From: Streptomyces spiramyceticus
Lineage (GTDB): Bacteria; Actinomycetota; Actinomycetes; Streptomycetales; Streptomycetaceae
Assembly: GCF_028807635.1 (NCBI RefSeq)
Contig: NZ_JARBAX010000001.1
Span: 3,488,501 to 3,552,500, forward strand
Reading direction: 5' to 3'
Length of the DNA: 64,000 bases
The notes beneath the pieces were generated by a model. It was not told where the DNA came from, made no database searches, and was given only the letters and a program-made list of their open reading frames with translations. Positions 17,493 through 26,789 of this stretch are shown in pieces (position 1 is the first letter of the stretch; each line of letters begins with the position of its first letter). The position numbers were made by a program, and so were the translations under genes.

Positions 17493-18764
17493 GTGGGCCT
17501 TGTCGTGCAGAAGTACGGAGGCTCCTCCGTTGCCGATGCCGAAGGCATCAAGCGCGTCGCCAAGAGAATCGTCGATGCCAAGAAGGACGGCCACCAGGTC
17601 GTTGTCGTGGTTTCGGCGATGGGCGACACGACGGACGAGTTGATCGATCTCGCCGAGCAGGTATCCCCGATCCCTGCCGGACGTGAATTCGACATGCTGC
17701 TGACCGCAGGTGAGCGGATTTCCATGGCCCTGCTGGCCATGGCGATCAAAAACCTGGGCCACGAGGCCCAGTCGTTCACGGGCAGCCAGGCAGGTGTCAT
17801 CACCGACTCGGTCCACAACAAAGCGCGCATCATCGATGTCACGCCGGGCCGTATCCGCACCGCCCTCGACGAGGGCAACATCGCCATCGTCGCCGGCTTC
17901 CAGGGTGTGTCCCAGGACAAGAAGGACATCACCACCCTCGGCCGGGGCGGCTCGGACACGACCGCGGTGGCGCTGGCCGCGGCGCTCGACGCCGAGGTCT
18001 GTGAGATCTACACCGATGTGGACGGTGTCTTCACCGCCGACCCCCGGGTCGTGAAGAAGGCCCAGAAGATCGAGTGGATCTCCTTCGAGGACATGCTGGA
18101 GCTCGCCGCCTCCGGCTCCAAGGTGCTGCTGCACCGGTGCGTCGAGTACGCACGTCGATACAACATCCCGATCCACGTCCGCTCGTCCTTCTCGGGCATG
18201 CGCGGGACCTGGGTCAGTCACGAGCCGCAAGGGGACCAGCAGGTGGAGCACGCGCTAATCTCCGGAGTCGCCCATGACGTCTCCGAGGCCAAGGTCACGG
18301 TCGTCGGTGTGCCGGACAAGCCGGGCGAGGCCGCGGCGATCTTCCGTGCCATCGCGGACGCCGAGATCAACATCGACATGGTCGTGCAGAACGTCTCGGC
18401 CGCGACCACCGGCCTGACCGACATCTCCTTCACCCTCCCCAAGACCGACGGCCGCAAGGCCATCGACGCCCTGGAGAAGGCGAAGGCCGCGATCGGGTTC
18501 GAGTCGCTTCGCTACGACGACCAGATCGGCAAGATCTCCCTGGTCGGCGCCGGAATGAAGACCAACCCGGGCGTCACGGCGGGCTTCTTCGAGGCGCTGT
18601 CCGACGCGGGCGTGAACATCGAGCTGATCTCGACCTCCGAGATCCGCATCTCGGTCGTGACCCGCGCCGACGACGTCAACGAGGCCGTGCGCGCCGTGCA
18701 CACCGCCTTCGGCCTGGACAGCGACTCCGACGAGGCCGTCGTCTACGGGGGCACTGGAAGGTGA
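17493..18764 (+). CDS. ask: Aspartate kinase (with probable internal start for beta subunit)
   Basis: This enzyme phosphorylates aspartate, the first step to lysine, threonine, methionine and diaminopimelate. The 423 residues begin [15 protein letters not shown] with the nucleotide-binding KYGGSS; the kinase domain runs to about 240 and two ACT regulatory domains follow. An internal in-frame GTG at 18243 ([12 protein letters not shown]) with AAGGGG upstream matches the position at which the beta subunit of Corynebacterium-type aspartokinase starts, so a 173-residue regulatory subunit may also be made. asd follows after 7 nt. Confidence 0.97.
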   Translation: MGLVVQKYGGSSVADAEGIKRVAKRIVDAKKDGHQVVVVVSAMGDTTDELIDLAEQVSPIPAGREFDMLLTAGERISMALLAMAIKNLGHEAQSFTGSQAGVITDSVHNKARIIDVTPGRIRTALDEGNIAIVAGFQGVSQDKKDITTLGRGGSDTTAVALAAALDAEVCEIYTDVDGVFTADPRVVKKAQKIEWISFEDMLELAASGSKVLLHRCVEYARRYNIPIHVRSSFSGMRGTWVSHEPQGDQQVEHALISGVAHDVSEAKVTVVGVPDKPGEAAAIFRAIADAEINIDMVVQNVSAATTGLTDISFTLPKTDGRKAIDALEKAKAAIGFESLRYDDQIGKISLVGAGMKTNPGVTAGFFEALSDAGVNIELISTSEIRISVVTRADDVNEAVRAVHTAFGLDSDSDEAVVYGGTGR

Positions 18765-18771
18765 CTCGCAA

Positions 18772-19830
18772 GTGACTGGCAAGCCGACACTCGCGGTCGT
18801 CGGAGCGACCGGAGCCGTCGGCGCCGTCATGCTCCAGATCCTGTCGCAGCACGCCGACGTCTGGGGCGAGATCAGACTCGTCGCCTCCCCGCGCTCGGCC
18901 GGCCGGAAGCTGGTCGTACGCGGGGAGGAGACCGAGGTTCTGGCGCTGTCGGAGGAGGCTCTGACAGGCGTCGACGTCGCGATGTTCGACGTACCCGACG
19001 ACGTGGCCGCCCAGTGGGCGCCCATCGCGGCCGGCCTGGGCGCGGTCGTCGTGGACAACTCGGCCGCCTTCCGGATGGATCCTGAGGTGCCGCTGGTCGT
19101 GCCCGAGGTCAATCCCCATGCCGTACGGGTCCGCCCGCGCGGCATCGTGGCGAGCCCCAACTGCACGACGCTGTCGATGATCGTTGCCATGGGCGCGCTG
19201 CACGCCGAGTTCGGACTGACCGAGCTGGTCGTGTCTTCGTACCAGGCGGTGAGCGGCGCGGGCCGGGCCGGCGTCGACACGCTGCGCACCCAGCTGTCCC
19301 TCGTCGCCGGTACGGAGCTGGGCATCAGCCCCGGCGACGTACGACGGGCCGTGGGCGACGACAACGGCCCCTTCCCCGGCCCAGTGGCGCTGAACGTGGT
19401 GCCGTGGGCGGGATCGCTGATGGACGACGGCTGGTCGTCGGAGGAGCTGAAGGTCCGCGCCGAGTCGCGGAAGATCCTGGACCGGCCCGATCTGCGGGTC
19501 TCGGTCACCTGTGTCCGGGTGCCGGTGATCACGACGCACTCACTGGCCGTACACGCCCGCTTCGAGGGCGAGGTCACGGTCGACCGGGCGCACGAGATCC
19601 TGGCCACGGCGCCGGGTGTGGTGCTGTTCGACAACCCTGCGGCGGGCGAATTCCCCACGCCCGCGGACGTGGTGGGGACGGACCCGACCTGGGTGGGGCG
19701 CGTGCGGCGGTCGTTGGACGACCCCACCGCACTCGAACTCTTTGTGTGCGGCGACAATCTCCGTAAGGGAGCCGCCCTCAACACCGCCCAGATCGCGGAG
19801 CTCGTCGCAGCGGAGCTTCGAGCCGCGTAA
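18772..19830 (+). CDS. asd: Aspartate-semialdehyde dehydrogenase
   Basis: It reduces aspartyl phosphate to the semialdehyde. The 352 residues start with the NADP-binding [18 protein letters not shown], and the catalytic cysteine lies in [16 protein letters not shown]. The gene forms an operon with ask (7-nt gap; GTG start). Confidence 0.96.
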   Translation: MTGKPTLAVVGATGAVGAVMLQILSQHADVWGEIRLVASPRSAGRKLVVRGEETEVLALSEEALTGVDVAMFDVPDDVAAQWAPIAAGLGAVVVDNSAAFRMDPEVPLVVPEVNPHAVRVRPRGIVASPNCTTLSMIVAMGALHAEFGLTELVVSSYQAVSGAGRAGVDTLRTQLSLVAGTELGISPGDVRRAVGDDNGPFPGPVALNVVPWAGSLMDDGWSSEELKVRAESRKILDRPDLRVSVTCVRVPVITTHSLAVHARFEGEVTVDRAHEILATAPGVVLFDNPAAGEFPTPADVVGTDPTWVGRVRRSLDDPTALELFVCGDNLRKGAALNTAQIAELVAAELRAA

Positions 19831-20051
19831 CTCCGGGCGTCGTAGAGCGGAATTCTTTGTAGGATCTGTGAACGCTCTGTGATCAAGTCGAACCTTGAAC
19901 GACTTGGCTGGATTTCACTTGAACGCGGGCGTTGGTGTGTTCGATTATTCGCTCCCCGCCTTACTGCAACCGGCAGTTGGGAGGGGAGCGTCTTTGCGGT
20001 CGCCCCGACAAGGCGTCACGACATATGGGGCATTCAGGAGGGCGGGTACGC

Positions 20052-20222
20052 ATGAGGGCGTTTGTTACACCGTCAAAAGCGGTGCCTCGCGCGTACAACC
20101 CTGGCGGGGGGAAGCGTGTCCAACAGGCGTGGCAGAGGTTCTCGACATCACAGTGGTCCCGGCTCGCGGCGTGGCAGTGCGCCCCCTCCGGCGACCCCGC
20201 ACACCCGGCGGCATGCCGGTGA
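20052..20222 (+). CDS. Possible small leader ORF upstream of ECF sigma gene
   Basis: A 56-codon frame starts at an ATG with a strong AGGAGGG 8-9 nt upstream and overlaps the sigma-factor start by 10 nt (20213-20222). It begins MRAFVTPSKAVPRAYNPGGG. The sigma ATG itself lacks a good ribosome binding site, so translation of this frame could feed the sigma gene. No homology is recognised and codon use is not decisive. Confidence 0.35.
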   Translation: MRAFVTPSKAVPRAYNPGGGKRVQQAWQRFSTSQWSRLAAWQCAPSGDPAHPAACR

Positions 20223-20788
20223 TCGCACCCATGCCGACGGCGCGTCCCGCCCGTATCCCGTCCCCGCGCGAGGGCACTGACGACGCCATGACCGCGGGCA
20301 CCACAGTCGACCACCTCACCGAGACCTACCGCGCGCACTACCGCTCGCTGCTCGGCCTCGCGGCCCTGCTGCTGGACGACACGGCCTCCTGCGAGGACGT
20401 CGTCCAGGAGGCGTTCATACGCGTGCACTCGGCGCGCAACCGTGTGCGCGACCCCCAGAAGACCCTGGCCTACCTGCGCCAGACCGTCGTCAACCTCTCC
20501 CGCTCGGCGCTGCGCAGGCGCATCCTCGGGCTGAAGCTGCTCTCGAAGCCGATGCCGGACATGGCGAGTGCGGAGGAGGGGGCGTACGACCAGCTGGAGC
20601 GCGACGCGCTGATCAAGGCGATGCGCGGCCTGCAGCGGAGGCAGCGCGAGGTGCTGGTGCTGCGTTACTTCGCGGACATGACGGAGGCCCAGGTCGCCGA
20701 GACGCTGGGGATATCGCTGGGCTCGGTGAAGGCGTACGGCTCACGCGGAATAGCGGCGCTGCGCGTCTCCATGGAGGCGACGGCATGA
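20213..20788 (+). CDS. ECF RNA polymerase sigma factor (SigE-like subfamily)
   Basis: I start it at MPVIAPMPTARP (ATG 20213, 191 residues). Region 2 is YRAHYRSLLGLAALLLDDTA then CEDVVQEAFIRVH; region 4 is GLQRRQREVLVLRYFADMTE with helix-turn-helix VAETLGISLGSVKAYGSRGI. Its stop overlaps the start of the next gene (ATGA), which encodes a membrane protein and takes the place normally held by an anti-sigma factor. The 382-bp gap after asd contains TTGAACG twice, 27 bp apart (19892 and 19919), and the small frame at 20052. Confidence 0.92.
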   Translation: MPVIAPMPTARPARIPSPREGTDDAMTAGTTVDHLTETYRAHYRSLLGLAALLLDDTASCEDVVQEAFIRVHSARNRVRDPQKTLAYLRQTVVNLSRSALRRRILGLKLLSKPMPDMASAEEGAYDQLERDALIKAMRGLQRRQREVLVLRYFADMTEAQVAETLGISLGSVKAYGSRGIAALRVSMEATA

Positions 20789-21975
20789 GCGGCAAGCAAG
20801 AGCGGCACGGGCCGGACGGGCCGTTGAACGACCTGACTGGAAAAGCGATTGTGAACGACGTGCCGAACGAGAGCAACGACCTCGGCAAGGACGACGTACC
20901 CGGCAAGAAGGACGACGTACCCGGTACGGACGGGCTCGGTACGGACGAACTCGCCCTGCGCCGCCTGTTGCACGGCGCCGTGGACGAGCTCGAACCCTCC
21001 CAGGGCGCCCTCGACCACCTGCGCAAGGCGGTCCCCGCCCGGCGCGCGAGGCGGCGCCAGGCTGTCGTCGGCATGGCAGCCGCCGCGCTCTTCGTCGGCA
21101 CCGCGATCCCCGCCTTCGTCCATGTGTCGAACTCCGGCAGCGCGTCGGACGACCGCCCCTCGATCGCCGGCCACGGGCAGGAAGCGCACGGCGGCACGGG
21201 CGGGGAGAAGGACGAGGACGGTGGCAAGAAGGAGGCAGGAAACCCCTCGGACAAGCCGACCTCCAAGGACGAGAAGAAAAAGAAGGACAAGGAAAAGGGC
21301 AAGGAGAAGGGTTCGTCGGGCGGCGAGGGCACGGGCAGCGGCTCGGGCGGCGACGTTCCCGGCACGGCGGCCGCGGCCGCGCCGACGTGCGATCCGAGCC
21401 AGCTCGCCGGCACTGCGGGTGTGGGCGTACCCGACGCCGAGGGCAAGGTGTACGGGACCTTCCGCATCGCCAATGTCTCCGGCCAGGAGTGCGCGGTCGC
21501 AGGCAGCGGCGCGGTGAGCTTCCAGGCGATGGGGGCGGCCGACCCGGCACGCATCAACGTGGTCGAGCACACCTCGGGGGACGCGGCGACCGGACTGCCG
21601 GACCCGTCCATGGAGACGACCGGCCTGGTGCTCGCACCGAACATGTCGTACGAGGTGAAGTTCGCCTGGGTGCCGACGGACACCTGCCCGACGGTCGACC
21701 CCACCCCCGACCCCACGCCGACGGAAGACCCCAGCACGGGCGGTACGACGGACGGCGGCGCCGCGAGTGGTGGCGGTGCCGGCGGCGGTGGCGAGGGCGA
21801 AACGGAGCAGACGGGCACCGAGACGCAGCTCGGCAGCGAGGACGGCGGGACCACGGCGGAGGGCAGCATCTCGGTGAGCCACACGCCGGACGTGGGGTCC
21901 CCGAGCTCGCAGGCGACGATCTCCAACGCGTGCGCGGGCACGATTTACCGGACGGGCGTGCTGGCGGCGTCATAA
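20785..21975 (+). CDS. Membrane protein coupled to the ECF sigma factor
   Basis: The 396-residue protein is translationally coupled to the sigma gene. The N-terminal 95 residues are cytoplasmic and include a repeated DDVPG pentapeptide and LRRLLHGAVDELEPSQGALDHL, a helix seen in actinobacterial sigma-linked membrane proteins. One transmembrane helix follows (QAVVGMAAAALFVGTAIPAF). The exported part has a Lys/Glu/Gly-rich stretch (KDEKKKKDKEKGKEKG), a beta-like domain with cysteines (PTCDPSQL, GQECAV, DTCPTVD, NACAG) and Thr/Pro and Gly-rich linkers. It may act as an anti-sigma factor or stress sensor; it lacks an obvious zinc-binding anti-sigma motif. Confidence 0.72.
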   Translation: MSGKQERHGPDGPLNDLTGKAIVNDVPNESNDLGKDDVPGKKDDVPGTDGLGTDELALRRLLHGAVDELEPSQGALDHLRKAVPARRARRRQAVVGMAAAALFVGTAIPAFVHVSNSGSASDDRPSIAGHGQEAHGGTGGEKDEDGGKKEAGNPSDKPTSKDEKKKKDKEKGKEKGSSGGEGTGSGSGGDVPGTAAAAAPTCDPSQLAGTAGVGVPDAEGKVYGTFRIANVSGQECAVAGSGAVSFQAMGAADPARINVVEHTSGDAATGLPDPSMETTGLVLAPNMSYEVKFAWVPTDTCPTVDPTPDPTPTEDPSTGGTTDGGAASGGGAGGGGEGETEQTGTETQLGSEDGGTTAEGSISVSHTPDVGSPSSQATISNACAGTIYRTGVLAAS

Positions 21976-21981
21976 GGCGCA

Positions 21982-22009
21982 AGCCGTCAGCCGTCAGCCG
22001 TCAGCCGTT
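21982..22009. repeat. 7-bp tandem repeat
   Basis: Four copies of AGCCGTC (last one AGCCGTT) lie between convergent genes, 6 bp after a stop codon. No clear terminator hairpin is seen here. Confidence 0.8.
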
Positions 22010-22052
22010 GGCCGTGAGGTGACGGGGCGGGCGCGGCCGGGAGGGCTGCGCC

Positions 22053-22835
22053 TCAGCCGCCGGTGCCGACGGAGGTACGTCCCTCGTCCTCCGGCAGGAT
22101 CCCGAGCGCGAGATCCCGGGCGGCCTCCGCCTCCCGGCGCATGAGCCGGAACCACATGAAGAGCACGAATCCGGCGAAGACGAACCACTCGCCCGTGTAG
22201 CCCAGGTTCTGGAACGCCTTGAGATCGAGGCCACTGCCCTGCGGCGCGACAGCGGGGACGGGCTCCATCCCGCCGTCGGCCTTGCTGAGGGTGATCCAGG
22301 CGTCGTACACGTCGTACGGCACGAGATTCACCAGCGACGCGGCGCTGATCATGCCCAACTGCCCCTGCGGCAGCCCGCCTCCCGCGTGCACACCATCGGT
22401 GCCCGCGTTCTCGGAGGCCTGGAGCGCACCGGTCACGGTGACCTCGCCCGAAGGCACGGCGGGGGCCTTGGTCCCGGCCGGCAGCCACCCGCGCACGACG
22501 GGCAGGGCCTTGCCGTCGTCGGTGCGCAGCAGGGTCAGCACGTAGGAGCCACGCTTGCCGTCGAGCTCCCGCCCGGGCACGACGAACTGCTCCGCGTACC
22601 GCCCGGTGGCCGTGGCAGGCCGCCCCGATGTCTCCTGGTCGACGGGCAGCAGCTCGTCGAGCGGTACGGCGGCCTGCTTGCCGGGGCCGGGCTTCTCCTC
22701 GGCGTCCTGGTGGGACTCGACGCGGTCTTCGAACCGCCCGAGCTGCCACGACCCCATGAAGACACAGAAGGGGATGGCCAGCACGACGAAGAGGTGGATC
22801 CCCCACCAGCGGGGCGTCAGCAGGAACCGGTACAC
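22053..22835 (-). CDS. SURF1 family protein
   Basis: SURF1 proteins help assemble cytochrome c oxidase in the membrane. From the GTG at 22835 the product has 260 residues beginning VYRFLLTPRWWGIHLF with a first membrane helix (LFVVLAIPFCVFMGSWQLGRF, the family's GxWQL-R signature) and a second near the C-terminus (WFVFAGFVLFMWFRLM). RGWLPAG in the middle is also a family motif. A GTG at 22892 would add 19 residues. The ribosome binding site does not settle the start. Confidence 0.88.
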   Translation of the reverse strand: MYRFLLTPRWWGIHLFVVLAIPFCVFMGSWQLGRFEDRVESHQDAEEKPGPGKQAAVPLDELLPVDQETSGRPATATGRYAEQFVVPGRELDGKRGSYVLTLLRTDDGKALPVVRGWLPAGTKAPAVPSGEVTVTGALQASENAGTDGVHAGGGLPQGQLGMISAASLVNLVPYDVYDAWITLSKADGGMEPVPAVAPQGSGLDLKAFQNLGYTGEWFVFAGFVLFMWFRLMRREAEAARDLALGILPEDEGRTSVGTGG

Positions 22836-22916
22836 CCCCCAAAGGTACGTTCCCCCGACCCCCGCCCCACCGCCCGGGGTCCACTCGGCCACCGCGGTGG
22901 GGCGCCCCCACCCGCG

Positions 22917-24704
22917 TCAGCGCAGATACCGCTCCGCGAAGTCGAGCTCTAGCCGCACCTGCTTGATCCGTTCCTCGACCACCAGCGACCCGTGACCGGC
23001 GTCATACCGGTACACCTCGTGCGCCGCGCCCCGCTTCTCCAGGCGCCTCACGTAGTTCTCGACCTGGCGGATCGGGCAGCGCGGGTCGTTGACGCCCGCC
23101 GAGATGTAGACCGGTGCCCGCACCGCGTCGACGTACGTCAGCGGCGACGACGCCTCGAACCTCTCCGGCACCTCCGCCGGTGTACCGCCCAGCAGCGTCC
23201 GGTCCATCGCCTTCAGCGCCTCCATCTCGTCGTGGTACGCCGTGACGTAGTCGGCGACCGGCACCGCCGCCAGCCCCAGCGCCCAGGACTCCGGCTGCGT
23301 GCCGAGCCCGAGCAGCGTCAGATACCCGCCCCACGAGCCGCCCGCCAGCACCAGCTTCGCCGGGTCCGCGAGGCCGGACGAGACCGCCCACTCCCGGACC
23401 GCCGCGATGTCCTCCAGCTCGATCAGCCCGACGCGATGCTTCAGCGCGTCCGTCCACTCGCGCCCGTACCCGGTCGAACCCCGGTAGTTGACCCGTACGA
23501 CCGCATAGCCGTGGTCGACCCAGGCCGCGGGCCCGGCCGCGAACGCGTCGCTGTCGTGCCAGGTCGGCCCACCGTGGATCTCGAAGATCGTCGGGAACGG
23601 CCCCTCACCCGTGGCCGGCCGCTGCACCAGCGCATGGATGCGCCCGCCCGGCCCGTTCACCCATGCGTCCTCCACCGGCACCGACTCCGGCGCCGTCATC
23701 CCCGGAGGGTCGAGCACGACGTCACCCGACGTCGACCGCACCACCGGCGGCTCCGCCGCCGACGACCACAGGTACTCCACCGACCCGTCGGGCCTGGCCG
23801 TCGCGCCCGACACCGTTCCGGTCGGGGTCGGAACCTCCACCAGCTGCCGCGTCGCGAAGTCGTACCGCAGCAGCTCACTGCGCGCCTCGAAGCTGTGGGC
23901 GACGAGCAGCGCGGAACCGTCCGGATACCACTCGGCCGACACGTCGCCCGGCAGCTCGATCCCCAGTTCGGTCTCCTCGCCCGACCTCACGTCCCACACC
24001 ATCGGCTCCCAGCGCCCGCGCCGCTGGTGCCCGACGAGCAGCCGGGTGTCCCCGCCGACCGGCGCGAAGCCGAGCACCTCAAGACCGAGCTCGACCTCTC
24101 CGCCCTTGGTGTCGTCCAGCTCGGCCACCGTCGTGCCGTCCAGCCGCATCACCCGCAGCGCGGGGTGCATCGCGTCGCCGTGCTCGGTGTGCTCGATCGC
24201 GACGAGCGTCCCGTCGTGGGAGAGGTCCCCGACCGCGGCCGACTCCCGGTGCCGGTAGATCTCGACGGGCTCTGCCCCGGGACGTACGACATGGACCGTC
24301 GACCCGTCCTCGTCGGTCGACCGCCCCACGACCGCGGTTCCGTCCCGCCCGATCGCGAGCCCGCCGGGGTACGACGCCTCAAGACCCGGCGTCGCGGGCT
24401 CGTCGTCGCCGCCGCCGAAGGGCTGGCGCATCCAGACTCCGAACTCGTCCCCGTCCGTGTCACTGAACCACCAGATCGACTCCCCGTCGGGAGTCAGCAA
24501 GCCGTCCGTTGTCCCGTTCGGCCGGTCCGTCGCCCGGCGCTGCGCCCCGGTCACCCGGTCCCAGGCGTACAGCTCGTACGTCCCGGTCGCGTTGGACACG
24601 AACAGCGCGCGGTCCGGCGCGTCGTCGGCCCAGTCGGGCAGCGAGACGCGCGGCGCCCTGAAGCGCTTCTCCCAGTCGGGCATGGACCCGGTGATGTCAG
24701 TCAT
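22917..24704 (-). CDS. S9-family prolyl oligopeptidase-like serine peptidase
   Basis: From the ATG at 24704 the protein has 595 residues: a beta-propeller of about 340 residues with repeats such as DGESIWWFSDTDGDE and GTLVAIEHTEHGD, then an alpha/beta hydrolase domain. The nucleophile is in GGSWGGYLTLLG, the Asp in NDPRCPIRQ and the His in DAGHGSLV. This is the S9C acylaminoacyl-peptidase layout. It probably degrades peptides in the cytoplasm, as no signal peptide is seen. Confidence 0.92.
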   Translation of the reverse strand: MTDITGSMPDWEKRFRAPRVSLPDWADDAPDRALFVSNATGTYELYAWDRVTGAQRRATDRPNGTTDGLLTPDGESIWWFSDTDGDEFGVWMRQPFGGGDDEPATPGLEASYPGGLAIGRDGTAVVGRSTDEDGSTVHVVRPGAEPVEIYRHRESAAVGDLSHDGTLVAIEHTEHGDAMHPALRVMRLDGTTVAELDDTKGGEVELGLEVLGFAPVGGDTRLLVGHQRRGRWEPMVWDVRSGEETELGIELPGDVSAEWYPDGSALLVAHSFEARSELLRYDFATRQLVEVPTPTGTVSGATARPDGSVEYLWSSAAEPPVVRSTSGDVVLDPPGMTAPESVPVEDAWVNGPGGRIHALVQRPATGEGPFPTIFEIHGGPTWHDSDAFAAGPAAWVDHGYAVVRVNYRGSTGYGREWTDALKHRVGLIELEDIAAVREWAVSSGLADPAKLVLAGGSWGGYLTLLGLGTQPESWALGLAAVPVADYVTAYHDEMEALKAMDRTLLGGTPAEVPERFEASSPLTYVDAVRAPVYISAGVNDPRCPIRQVENYVRRLEKRGAAHEVYRYDAGHGSLVVEERIKQVRLELDFAERYLR

Positions 24705-24790
24705 TCCCCCATTCTGCTCTGCCCCACTGACAGTCGGTCCGGCGGCCGACGCGGTCCGGCGGCGGAGCCCCAACTACTTCCGCCCACGGC

Positions 24791-25255
24791 TCAGTTACCG
24801 GCCATGGCCCCATAGGCGGCGAGCGCGACGAGAGTGGCAGCACCGGCCAGCACCGCGACGACCAGCCGGGAGGACACCCCCCGCTTCTTCGCCCCCTCCT
24901 TCTTCGCCGGTCTTCGTTGCCGAGCCGGTCCCGATCGCCGCGTCTCGGCGCCGGTGCTCTCGGCGGCGGTGGCGGTGTCCGCCAGGAGGCGGCGGCAGGC
25001 CGCGGCCAGCTCGCCCGTACCGCTGGACAACGGCATCACAGTCTCCGCGCGGGCGGGTGCGGTCGTTCCGCCGTCGAGGAGGCGGCCCGCCCGTATGAGC
25101 ACCTCGCCGCGGGTGCCGGTGGAGGCCAGGCTGATCCACCGATGGATGTGGTCGGCTCGAATGACCATGCCGCCGGTCCGGTCGCGGTACACCGTGTGCT
25201 TCTGCCACAGAATGGCCGCCAACTGGTGTGTCGTATCGCTGAGTTGTGCGCGCAA
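24791..25255 (-). CDS. Small tail-anchored membrane protein, unknown
   Basis: A TTG at 25255 preceded by AAGGGGGG is the best start (154 residues); a GTG at 25276 has no ribosome binding site. The N-terminal half has HQLAAILWQKHTVYRDRTGG and the C-terminus is a single membrane helix (LVVAVLAGAATLVALAAYGA) after a basic stretch (RQRRPAKKEGAKKR). I do not recognise it. Confidence 0.65.
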   Translation of the reverse strand: MRAQLSDTTHQLAAILWQKHTVYRDRTGGMVIRADHIHRWISLASTGTRGEVLIRAGRLLDGGTTAPARAETVMPLSSGTGELAAACRRLLADTATAAESTGAETRRSGPARQRRPAKKEGAKKRGVSSRLVVAVLAGAATLVALAAYGAMAGN

Positions 25256-25319
25256 GGTCCCCCCTTGTTGTGGCACGTACGGGACAAGACCCGCACTCTA
25301 GCGACCGTGACCGACAACT

Positions 25320-25354
25320 CAGGCGTGGCCCTCCTGACTGGAGGACCACGCCTG
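25320..25354. terminator. Terminator after the 59-residue gene
   Basis: CAGGCGTGGCCCTCC pairs with GGAGGACCACGCCTG (one mismatch) around a 5-nt loop. It lies 22 bp beyond the stop of the small gene at 25376-25555. Confidence 0.85.
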
Positions 25355-25375
25355 ACGGGGTGTACGAAGCGTCGC

Positions 25376-25555
25376 CTACGTGATCTTCGACGAGCGCAAT
25401 ATGTCTGCGATCACCGCACGCAAACGGTGCACCAGCTCCCAGCCGGGGTGAACGGCTGCTGATCGGGCGACGTTGGAGAAGTACTCGGCGCTCGACACCT
25501 CCCCCGCCATCCATCGCCGACCGGACTCGATGATCTCTACCTCGGGCTTACCCAT
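25376..25555 (-). CDS. Small unknown protein (59 aa)
   Basis: The ATG at 25555 has GGGGGAT 5-7 nt upstream, and the frame is closed by TAG just before a terminator, which supports a real gene. The product begins MGKPEVEIIESGRRWMAGEV and has SSAEYFSNVARSAAVHPGWE then a basic helix (HRLRAVIADILRSSKI). It is amphipathic and helical with no membrane segment. It lies 75 bp after the GAF-domain gene and may share its transcript. No function is recognised. Confidence 0.6.
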   Translation of the reverse strand: MGKPEVEIIESGRRWMAGEVSSAEYFSNVARSAAVHPGWELVHRLRAVIADILRSSKIT

Positions 25556-25630
25556 TGTGATCCCCCAGGATTGCGGCAGATCGACCTCACGGTAGGGACG
25601 CAGGACGTCTAGCGGGTCAATTCGCCTGTC

Positions 25631-26428
25631 TCAACTCTCCTTACCCGTAATACGGGTAGCCTTACCTCCTTGCTCACCTTGAGCCTGTTGAGGTACGCCA
25701 GTTCCACTTCCGCCGGCCGCGCCGTTACCCATCGCGTGAGCGGTACCAAGCAGTCTCGCCACGGCTCGCACATACGACTCGCGTACACGCTTTTTCGTCA
25801 GCTGATCGGGATTCGGCGCGTCAATAACAAGAACCCCTTGAGGCTCGTTCCCCGCATAGACCGGCGCAACGATGGCGGACCGGCATTTATTGCCCAGGTC
25901 GATGCGCAGATTACCTTCCGTATGCCGGTTGTCGCGAATATAAACGATATCTTTTCCGTTTATGGCGTGGAGAAGGTCGTCCTCGTATCTTTTCTCGAAC
26001 CGGTCCGGCGCATTCTCCACCTTGTGGGACTCCGCCAGCTCCAGGTGCTTCCCGTCGGCCGTCAGCGCGTAGAAGACCGACCGCGCCTTGGAGTTCGCGT
26101 GCTGCGCCGCACAGGTGATCAGCCGCTCCTGGATCTTCGTCAGCCGCTTGGCGGTTTCGGCTGGTCGCGTGGCCAGCATCCCCATCTCGTCGGCCACCGC
26201 TGAAATAACCGCTTCGATCTCGATAATTGCGTTGCGCCGGTCGCGTCGCTGGGCTAGTCGGGTGAGGACAGGAGCCAGGCACGCCGACAGGATTCCGGAG
26301 GCAATGTAGGTGAACCTCAAAGCGCCGGTGCTCCGGGGTATCTGTGTTCCGAAGAAGAAGGTCAATCCCGGTGAAAGGATGGGGAGACTGACAAAGCCGA
26401 GCCATTTGTAAATTTTCTTTATCGACAT
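25631..26428 (-). CDS. Membrane protein with GAF-like sensor domain
   Basis: The ATG at 26428 has GAAGAAGG upstream (265 residues). Two membrane helices near the N-terminus (WLGFVSLPILSPGLTFFFG and FTYIASGILSACLAPVL) lead into a coiled segment and a GAF-like domain (FYALTADGKHLELAES ... AIVAPVYAGNEPQGVLVIDA). There is no kinase, cyclase or DNA-binding domain, so it would need a partner. Its base composition is visibly more AT-rich than neighbouring genes (for example 25900-26000), which suggests acquisition. Confidence 0.75.
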   Translation of the reverse strand: MSIKKIYKWLGFVSLPILSPGLTFFFGTQIPRSTGALRFTYIASGILSACLAPVLTRLAQRRDRRNAIIEIEAVISAVADEMGMLATRPAETAKRLTKIQERLITCAAQHANSKARSVFYALTADGKHLELAESHKVENAPDRFEKRYEDDLLHAINGKDIVYIRDNRHTEGNLRIDLGNKCRSAIVAPVYAGNEPQGVLVIDAPNPDQLTKKRVRESYVRAVARLLGTAHAMGNGAAGGSGTGVPQQAQGEQGGKATRITGKES

Positions 26429-26691
26429 CGCACCTTCTTCGAGAGGCCGAGCCCGCAAAAGTTTTCGTTTTTTCTTCCGATGGGCGGACGAACCGAAGTC
26501 AGCATTATGTCGGAACTCCCGGGGGCAGGGAGCCCCTATAGCGGCCGGAAAAGACCAAGTAAGACCGGCGCATCGAGGCACCCCAGCCACCCCGAACACT
26601 CCGCGCGCCCCCACCGGGCCACCATCCACGACCGCGGGGCAAGCCGCCGGGGCCCCCGCGAGCGGGGAGCGAGGAAGCAGGGCACAAGAAA

Positions 26692-26736
26692 CAGGTCAGG
26701 CCCGGTCCCCCTGAACGGAAGACCAGGCCTGACCTG
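26692..26736. terminator. Hairpin downstream of the truncated tRNA copy
   Basis: CAGGTCAGGCC (26692-26702) and GGCCTGACCTG (26726-26736) pair perfectly, with an inner GGTC/GACC stem. It corresponds in place to the terminator of the intact tRNA-Pro gene at 38836-38871 and was presumably its original terminator before integration. Confidence 0.75.
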
Positions 26737-26789
26737 GTGTTACAGCTGTCGGGGTGGCGGGATTTGAACCCACGACCTCTTCGTCCCGA
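26726..26789. repeat. Attachment-site repeat, left copy (3' half of tRNA-Pro)
   Basis: This 64-bp segment equals 38865-38928 except at 26742 (A versus T). Positions 26749-26789 are the 3' 41 nt of tRNA-Pro from the anticodon loop to the discriminator; identity stops in the anticodon loop, a usual crossover point for tyrosine recombinases. It is not a functional tRNA because the 5' half is absent. Confidence 0.88.

Noticed and set aside
26749..26789. A second tRNA-Pro gene
   Set aside because: Only the 3' half (anticodon loop to discriminator) is present; the 5' acceptor strand and D arm are missing, so it is an integration scar.
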